From the NCBI GenBank assembly GCA_946886245.1, contig CAMPIF010000129.1, positions 1 to 9,678 of the forward strand: 9,678 nucleotides of DNA, in the 5' to 3' direction. Below are positions 5,901-9,678 of the stretch, piece after piece. Below the pieces are notes generated by a model. The model was not told where the DNA came from, made no database searches, and was given only the letters and a program-made list of their open reading frames with translations. How positions within the stretch are numbered: position 1 is the first letter of the stretch; each line of letters starts with the position of its first letter. Both the position numbers and the translations under genes were made by a program. Origin of the DNA: Ectopseudomonas composti. GTDB taxonomy: Bacteria; Pseudomonadota; Gammaproteobacteria; Pseudomonadales; Pseudomonadaceae.

Positions 5901-8377
5901 TCGCCGACGATCAGTGCCTCGCCTGTGCCGGTCAGTTGCACGCCGGCGCCGTTGAGGCTGAGAAAGCGTCCCTGCAAGTCGAAGGAGAACACCGGGTCCG
6001 GGTTGAAGGTGAAAAGCGAGCGGAAACGCTGCTCGCTTTCCTGCAGGCGCTGGCGATCATGGCTACGGGTTATGGCGATGGCCGCCAACTGTGCGGCATT
6101 GGCCAATTGCTGGATCTGCCCATCGTCCGGCGCGCTGGGGCGGCGTTGGTAGATGGCGAAGGTGCCGAGCACCTGACCCTGGTGGGATATCAGCGGGAAC
6201 GACCAGCAAGCCCTGAGCCCGTGCGGACGAGCCAGTTCTCGGTAGTCGCGCCACAGCGGGTCAAGTTCGATGTCTTCGACCACTACCAGTTGCTTACGAA
6301 AGGCGGCGGTGCCGCAACTGCCGGCGTTCGGTCCGATGGCAGCGCCGTCGATAGCGCGGTTGTAGGTTTCCGGCAGGCTGGGGGCTGCGCCGGTGTGCAG
6401 GTACAGACCGTCCTCGTCGAGTAGCAACACCGAGCACAGTGTTCCACTCTGCTGGATTTCCACCATCTGGCAGATCGCCTCCAGTACTTCACGCAGCGGC
6501 CGGTCGGTGGAAATCATGCTGAGGATGTCGCGCTGGTTTTCCGCATAGGCCTCGTTCTGCACCAGTGCGGTGATATCGTGAGCCACGGCGAACAGTGTCT
6601 GCTCCTCCGGCGACCAGTCGGCCGACCAGAGTACGTGCAGTACCTGACCGTCGCGGTGACGGTAGCGATTGCGGAAGGTACGGGTAGGTCGTCCGGCCAT
6701 GATGGCGGCGGCCTCTACCTCAGTCGCCGCCCGATCCTCCGGCAGCACCAGGTCCAGGTAGCTGCGGCCGATAAGCTGTTCAGGTTTGTAGCCGAACAGC
6801 TTCTCGCAGGACGGACTAATCTCGCGAAAGTGGCCTTCTCCGTCGATAGAGCAGAGCACGTCGAGAGTGAACTGCATGATGCGCTGGTTGAGCTTTTGCG
6901 CGCGCATCTGTTCGGCCAGGCTGAACTGTAGTTTATCGTTGAGCCTCGTCAGGCGCTGCGAGCGTTCGTTGGCCAGCCAGGCGAGGCGCTGGCTAAGCAT
7001 TAGCAGGAAGCTAAGGGTGAGGCCGAACAGCATCACTAGGGCTGGCAGGTAGCCGGCGCTGTTGAGAGCTTGGGGGCGATTGATGACCGAAACCAGGCGC
7101 CAGCCTGCGCCCTCGGCAATGGGCACCAGGCGTTCGCCTACAGGCGTATTGAAGCGGTTGTAAAGTTTCTGGTTGGAGTCGTACAGAGGTTGCTCGTACT
7201 CGTAAGCGCGTACGATGAAACCGCTCGACTGCGGCCCAAGCACATGCTCTACGACGTCATGCACGTTGAGGCTGGCGACCACCAGACGGGGCGGCTCGCC
7301 GGGCAGCGTCAGCGGTGTGGCGATCAGCGCGTTGAGTACGCCGGCCTCACCATAAGCGCGTACCCTGCTGAGATGGGCGTGGCCATCCTCGAACACATGC
7401 TGCAGCCAAGCCTTGTTGTCCGCATCGGCGAGAAAACTGATTAGCCATTCTGTTTCTTTGCTGCCGCGTGTCTCCATCCAGTAGGGTTGCAGTTGGCGGT
7501 CGACCATGGCAACCAGCTCCAAACTGGGGAAGTCGCGCAGGTAGCTGCCGGCCTCCTGCTGCCAGAGGCGCGGCGAAGGCAGCGCGCCGATGGTCTGCCA
7601 GCGTTCGCTCATACGCTGAATCAGCGCTTGGTGTTCGTCCAGTGTGCGGCTGGTGGCTGTTTGCACCTTGGACAGCAGCAGGTCGCTCTCGCGGCTGAGC
7701 GCTTCGATGGCCTGCAGGCTGAGCATGTACCAGCCGGCGCAAGTCAGTAACACGCCGAAGAGCCCGGCGGCTTGACTCAGGCGATCGAGCTGGCCTCGCT
7801 GGCCAATGGGCAGCCAGCTGTGCAGCACCGCCGCCAGACCCAGCAGCAGGGTGAATAGGTTGGCGACATGAGTCGATGAGTACTTGAAACCCAGGTCAAG
7901 TAAGCCGGGGGTTGGCTGCTGCCTGGCCAGTTGGGCGAGCAGTGCCAGCAGCATCACCATCACCCCGATCAGTTGTGCCAGGCGCCGCGCCGGCTTGGGC
8001 CCGAGGCCCAGGCAGATGGCTGCGGCAGTCGCCAACAGGACCAGCGCCAGGCCGCTGCGCATGCGCAGGAAACCGCTGACCAGCGACAACCCCTGGTCCG
8101 AACCGCCGGCCAGGTGGTTGTGTACGACGGTATAGAGCGTCAGGCCGGCCAGCAGCGCCAGACACAGGAGCAGGCTGCGCCAGGCGCGGCGAGTGGCGGC
8201 CAGCAGCAGCGCGCCGGCCAGCAGTGCCAGTAGCGCGCTGTCGGGTAGCAGCACCACACTGTGCCGGCTCGGTTGATCGACCACGAGAAAGCCAAGCAGG
8301 CTGACCAGTCCCAGGCAAAGCAGGGCAAAGGCCAGCACGTGCAGGTAGGCTTCAGCGATCAGGTAGCGGGTCTTCAT
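2954..8377 (-). CDS. Giant membrane multi-sensor histidine kinase (8 TM, CHASE-like loop, 6 PAS, 2 GAF, HisKA-HATPase)
   Basis: An inner-membrane sensor kinase of 1807 residues, several times the usual length. Hydrophobic segments lie near residues 8-33, 43-62, 67-86, 107-126, 132-150, 168-190 and 202-222. A periplasmic loop of about 220 residues (223-442) follows, then a last segment at 443-463. Arg/Lys-rich loops (TRRAWR, GPKPARR) fit an N-in, C-in topology. Cytoplasmic domains in order: PAS 496-605, GAF 612-772, PAS 778-895, GAF 912-1082, PAS 1090-1200, PAS 1208-1316, PAS 1325-1446, PAS 1452-1562; boundaries are by eye. The kinase core follows: H-box FVASHDLQEPLRKI with phospho-acceptor His1592, N-box NLLSNALKF (1701-1709), G1 DNGIGF (1736-1741), F-box FNPFQRL and G2 GTGIGLAI (1764-1771). 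All are intact. The H-box is of the phytochrome/Cph1-like kind that usually pairs with Rcp1-type regulators, and one is encoded immediately downstream with an ATGA overlap. No receiver domain is fused, so it is not a hybrid kinase. Signals are unknown; PAS and GAF ligands cannot be assigned from sequence alone. Confidence 0.95.
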   Translation of the reverse strand: MKTRYLIAEAYLHVLAFALLCLGLVSLLGFLVVDQPSRHSVVLLPDSALLALLAGALLLAATRRAWRSLLLCLALLAGLTLYTVVHNHLAGGSDQGLSLVSGFLRMRSGLALVLLATAAAICLGLGPKPARRLAQLIGVMVMLLALLAQLARQQPTPGLLDLGFKYSSTHVANLFTLLLGLAAVLHSWLPIGQRGQLDRLSQAAGLFGVLLTCAGWYMLSLQAIEALSRESDLLLSKVQTATSRTLDEHQALIQRMSERWQTIGALPSPRLWQQEAGSYLRDFPSLELVAMVDRQLQPYWMETRGSKETEWLISFLADADNKAWLQHVFEDGHAHLSRVRAYGEAGVLNALIATPLTLPGEPPRLVVASLNVHDVVEHVLGPQSSGFIVRAYEYEQPLYDSNQKLYNRFNTPVGERLVPIAEGAGWRLVSVINRPQALNSAGYLPALVMLFGLTLSFLLMLSQRLAWLANERSQRLTRLNDKLQFSLAEQMRAQKLNQRIMQFTLDVLCSIDGEGHFREISPSCEKLFGYKPEQLIGRSYLDLVLPEDRAATEVEAAAIMAGRPTRTFRNRYRHRDGQVLHVLWSADWSPEEQTLFAVAHDITALVQNEAYAENQRDILSMISTDRPLREVLEAICQMVEIQQSGTLCSVLLLDEDGLYLHTGAAPSLPETYNRAIDGAAIGPNAGSCGTAAFRKQLVVVEDIELDPLWRDYRELARPHGLRACWSFPLISHQGQVLGTFAIYQRRPSAPDDGQIQQLANAAQLAAIAITRSHDRQRLQESEQRFRSLFTFNPDPVFSFDLQGRFLSLNGAGVQLTGTGEALIVGEHFSGMITKADRMRTEQHFAAACTGIPQRYETHILAPDGQQLALDVTNLPIMVDGKIVGIFGIAKDISERERMTEALQIALERAEHKAEQLRGLSAAAIATAKLLDHQALIDYLVEQVRLVVGAHQAVISLTRGDDWAQSISGVSLSDKYAAWRNYTTRPDGSGIYTLICQNNQPLRLSQVELERHPSWGGFGRHAGEHPPMRGWLAVPLIDKDGRNLGLLQLSDKYEGEFEEDDQVIAQQFAQMAVSVLENSRLLNEVLAGEQRLQQQLDFTSAITASMAEGLLAVDAQGHLSFLNPAAQELLQQSGQDLSGQPLAQVLPLQPNLWPLQTANDEAVHGELVLHDERPRTLLYDARPLSGSDDGGWVVVLRDITKLRLADQALRERDQFFNLSLEMFCMIGQKGQFIQVNPAFASTLRHTVIALIGQPYLELIHPEDRRLVENAIEQLQRGAVVKDLEIRVHDARGQQLWLQLSAALADDQVIYCAARDISLQRAVTEQVRQNNLLLSMAGRIAKLGGWSIELPSRQVVWSEEMHRLLGFPLGTLPDLSEGLQLYLPAYREQVTEAVEACIEQDISFDLDVEMLDAHGKHMYVQVAGQAVRDAHGQIMRISGALQDISDRKQALKQVQRMAERLATTLESISDAFYILDSDWRFTYINPEAERQLNISASATLGQNVWSAFPGSYDSEIGQRYRQSLRDNEASHFETFYEPFQCWFEVHAYPSDEGLAVYFQNVSERHATQEQLQRTLLELERSNRELEEFAFVASHDLQEPLRKIQAFSERLVKRSDNLDGEGRDYLQRMTSAAARMQALIIDLLDYSRVNTRGQPLQQLELDQLLDEVLQDLETALEQSGAQVQREPLPPVRGDASQLRRVLQNLLSNALKFRKAGQQPLIRIYAEQQAGNTWVLCIADNGIGFDEKYLDRIFNPFQRLHGREAYAGTGIGLAIVKKIVERHGARITASSTPGAGSTFRITFPSMDKTTS
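7052..7711 (-). other. Periplasmic sensor region of the kinase, CHASE-like
   Basis: Residues 223-442 of the kinase lie between the seventh and eighth predicted membrane segments. The loop opens with a long helix-forming stretch (about 223-262). It then has a segment reading YLRDFPSLELVAMVDRQL (279-296), which resembles the hydrophobic core of CHASE-type extracellular sensor domains. It ends just before the last membrane segment with GAGWRLVSVINRPQAL. The topology (multi-TM, periplasmic sensor, TM, PAS) suits ligand sensing outside the cytoplasm. The CHASE assignment rests on a short resemblance only; a dCache-like or novel fold is possible. Confidence 0.5.
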
Positions 8378-8379
8378 GC

Positions 8380-9678
8380 CTACTCCTGTAGGTTTTGCGG
8401 GCCGAGCAGACGCAACACTTCTTCCACAGTGGTCAAGCCCTGGGTGATCTTCTCGCGGGCGTCGTCAAGCAGGGTGGTCATGCCCTGATCGCGGGCAATC
8501 GCCTGCAACTGCATGGCGCCAGCGCCCTGAGAGATGGCGTCGCGCAAGCCGTCGCTCATGGTCAGCACCTCGTGGATGCCGACGCGGCCCTTGTAACCCT
8601 TGTTGCACTGGTTGCAGCCCTTGCCCTGGAAGAAACGCATACCGGGCTCGAGAAACTCCGCGCCGAGGCTCTGCAGGCGTTCGCGCGGCGGCTGCACAGG
8701 CTCGCGGCACAGGCTGCAGATGCGCCGTACCAGGCGCTGGGCGATGATTGCCTCCAACGCCGAGGCCAGTACATAGGGCTTGAGGCCCAGGTCGAAGAGG
8801 CGTGCGATGGTAGCCGCCGCCGAATTGGTGTGCAGGGTGGAGAACACCAGGTGGCCGGTCAGGGCGGCGTGGAAGGCCACTTCGGCGGTTTCGCTGTCGC
8901 GGATCTCGCCGAGCAGTATCACGTCCGGATCCTGGCGCAGGATGGCGCGCAGTACGCTGGCGAAGTTCAGACCAATGCGTTCGCGCACAGGCACTTGGCC
9001 GGCCAGGTCGACGTGGAATTCTACCGGGTCCTCGATGGTGACGTAGTTTTTCTCTGGCGAGGCTTCATGCTGTAGCAGGGCGAACAGTGTGGTGGTCTTG
9101 CCGCTGCCGGTGGGACCGGTGGCGAGAACGATGCCCTGCGGCTTGCCCACCACATGCAGCAAGCGCCGAAGGTTGTGAGGTGACAGGCCGAGGTCTTCCA
9201 GCGATTGCGCCGCCGACTGGCGCTCGAGCACGCGCATCACCACTTTCTCACCGTTGATGGTGGGTAGGGTAGAGATGCGCAGATCAACGATGCGCATTGG
9301 TGTCTTCACTGTGATGCGACCGTCCTGCGGGCGCCGCCGTTCGGTGATGTCCAGTTCGGCCATGACCTTGATCCGCGACACCAGCGACATCAGCAGTGCG
9401 CTGGGGATCTGGATCTTGTCCTGCAGCACGCCGTCGATGCGGTAGCGAACTGCCACGTGCTTGGTGCGGGGGTGGATGTGGATATCGCTGGCACCCAGAC
9501 GCAACGCTTCGAGTATCACCGCATTGACCAGGCGAATGGCCGGTGGATCCTCCGAACTGCCGAGCAACTGCTCGAGGCTCTCGTTGCCACTGTCATCGTC
9601 GAGGACGATCTCGATACCTTCGTAGGGGTCGCTGGTTCCCACCACCGAGGTCAGTTCGTCCACCTGGTTGCCGGGTGT
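8380..9678 (-). CDS. Type IV pilus / type II secretion assembly ATPase (PilB/MshE/GspE family), 5' end missing
   Basis: This is a cytoplasmic hexameric ATPase that would power assembly of a type IV pilus, MSHA-like pilus or type II secretion pseudopilus. The reading frame stays open to the window edge, so the start is outside; the GTG at 9661-9663 is probably an internal valine because coding continues upstream of it. Counting from the first visible codon, 432 residues are seen. Walker A GPTGSGKT is at 188-195, the Asp box TIEDPVEF at 214-221, Walker B DPDVILLGEIRD at 250-261, and the His box GHLVFSTLHT at 275-284. A zinc-type tetracysteine is present as CSLC at 321-324 and CNQC at 355-358. 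All catalytic motifs are intact. Such proteins are usually about 560-600 residues, so roughly 130-170 N-terminal residues are missing. Those would hold the domain that separates PilB, MshE and GspE, so I give no symbol. The retraction ATPase PilT is unlikely, because it lacks the tetracysteine. The stop codon lies 2 nt before the kinase start. Confidence 0.95.
   Translation of the reverse strand, partial: TPGNQVDELTSVVGTSDPYEGIEIVLDDDSGNESLEQLLGSSEDPPAIRLVNAVILEALRLGASDIHIHPRTKHVAVRYRIDGVLQDKIQIPSALLMSLVSRIKVMAELDITERRRPQDGRITVKTPMRIVDLRISTLPTINGEKVVMRVLERQSAAQSLEDLGLSPHNLRRLLHVVGKPQGIVLATGPTGSGKTTTLFALLQHEASPEKNYVTIEDPVEFHVDLAGQVPVRERIGLNFASVLRAILRQDPDVILLGEIRDSETAEVAFHAALTGHLVFSTLHTNSAAATIARLFDLGLKPYVLASALEAIIAQRLVRRICSLCREPVQPPRERLQSLGAEFLEPGMRFFQGKGCNQCNKGYKGRVGIHEVLTMSDGLRDAISQGAGAMQLQAIARDQGMTTLLDDAREKITQGLTTVEEVLRLLGPQNLQE
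8383..8387 (-). promoter_or_regulatory. Shine-Dalgarno AGGAG for the sensor kinase
   Basis: On the minus strand AGGAG lies 5 nt upstream of the ATG at 8375-8377. It sits inside the last codons of the ATPase gene (CTA CAG GAG TAG). This supports the ATG as the true kinase start and means ribosomes finishing the ATPase terminate on top of the kinase initiation site. It is the only strong ribosome binding site seen at the three gene junctions. Confidence 0.8.

Noticed and set aside
5579..6424. Plus-strand open frame of 281 codons opposite the second PAS and first GAF domains
   Set aside because: Same reason: it is antisense to conserved domains, with no motif or ribosome binding site to support it.
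6063..6550. Possible bilin-binding (phytochrome-like) GAF domain in the kinase, given its Cph1-like kinase core
   Set aside because: The GAF around GSCGTAAF matches common PAS-associated GAF domains. The DIP and CH motifs of bilin-binding GAFs are absent, and no PHY domain follows.
2954..8377. Hybrid histidine kinase with a fused receiver
   Set aside because: The protein ends directly after the HATPase G2 region (residues 1800-1807). The receiver is a separate gene.
9661..9663. GTG as the start codon of the assembly ATPase
   Set aside because: The frame is open upstream to the window edge (ACA CCC GGC AAC CAG), the family is normally over 100 residues longer at the N-terminus, and no ribosome binding site can be seen in the few bases available.
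1..9678. tRNA, rRNA, CRISPR array, insertion sequence or attachment site
   Set aside because: I scanned both strands by eye; the window is essentially all coding, with no regular direct repeats, terminal inverted repeats, transposase motifs or cloverleaf-like stretches.

Overview
The window carries four tightly packed genes, all on the minus strand, so transcription runs from right to left. Overall G+C is high, codon use is GC-rich, and the protein families present (a pilus/secretion assembly ATPase, a PAS/GAF multi-sensor kinase, a GGDEF-EAL protein) point to a gammaproteobacterium. My best guess is Pseudomonas or a near relative; this is inferred from style, not from a marker gene.

Layout in the direction of transcription. 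(1) 9678-8380: a PilB/MshE/GspE-family assembly ATPase whose N-terminus lies outside the window. (2) 8377-2954: a 1807-residue membrane histidine kinase with about eight membrane segments, a large periplasmic sensor loop, six PAS domains, two GAF domains and a complete HisKA/HATPase core. (3) 2957-2499: a 152-residue single-domain response regulator of the Rcp1 type. (4) 2502 to beyond position 1: at least 834 residues of a receiver-PAS-PAS-LOV-GGDEF-EAL protein. Its EAL domain is cut by the window edge after the DDFGTG motif.

Spacing is minimal: 2 nt between genes 1 and 2, and ATGA stop/start overlaps at the other two junctions. There is no non-coding stretch longer than 2 nt, and I see no RNA gene, mobile element, CRISPR array, terminator or internal promoter. 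This is almost certainly one transcript with translational coupling.

Proposed logic (inference): the kinase integrates periplasmic and cytoplasmic cues and phosphorylates the small regulator, the receiver on the GGDEF-EAL protein, or both. The GGDEF-EAL protein also has its own LOV domain with the photoactive cysteine motif, so blue light could change cyclic-di-GMP output too. The assembly ATPase drives a type IV pilus-like or type II secretion-like machine and could be the effector, since some members of its family bind c-di-GMP through an N-terminal domain that would lie off-window. The individual families are known. The combination (assembly ATPase, giant sensor kinase, Rcp1-type regulator, LOV c-di-GMP enzyme) in one coupled operon is the notable part.
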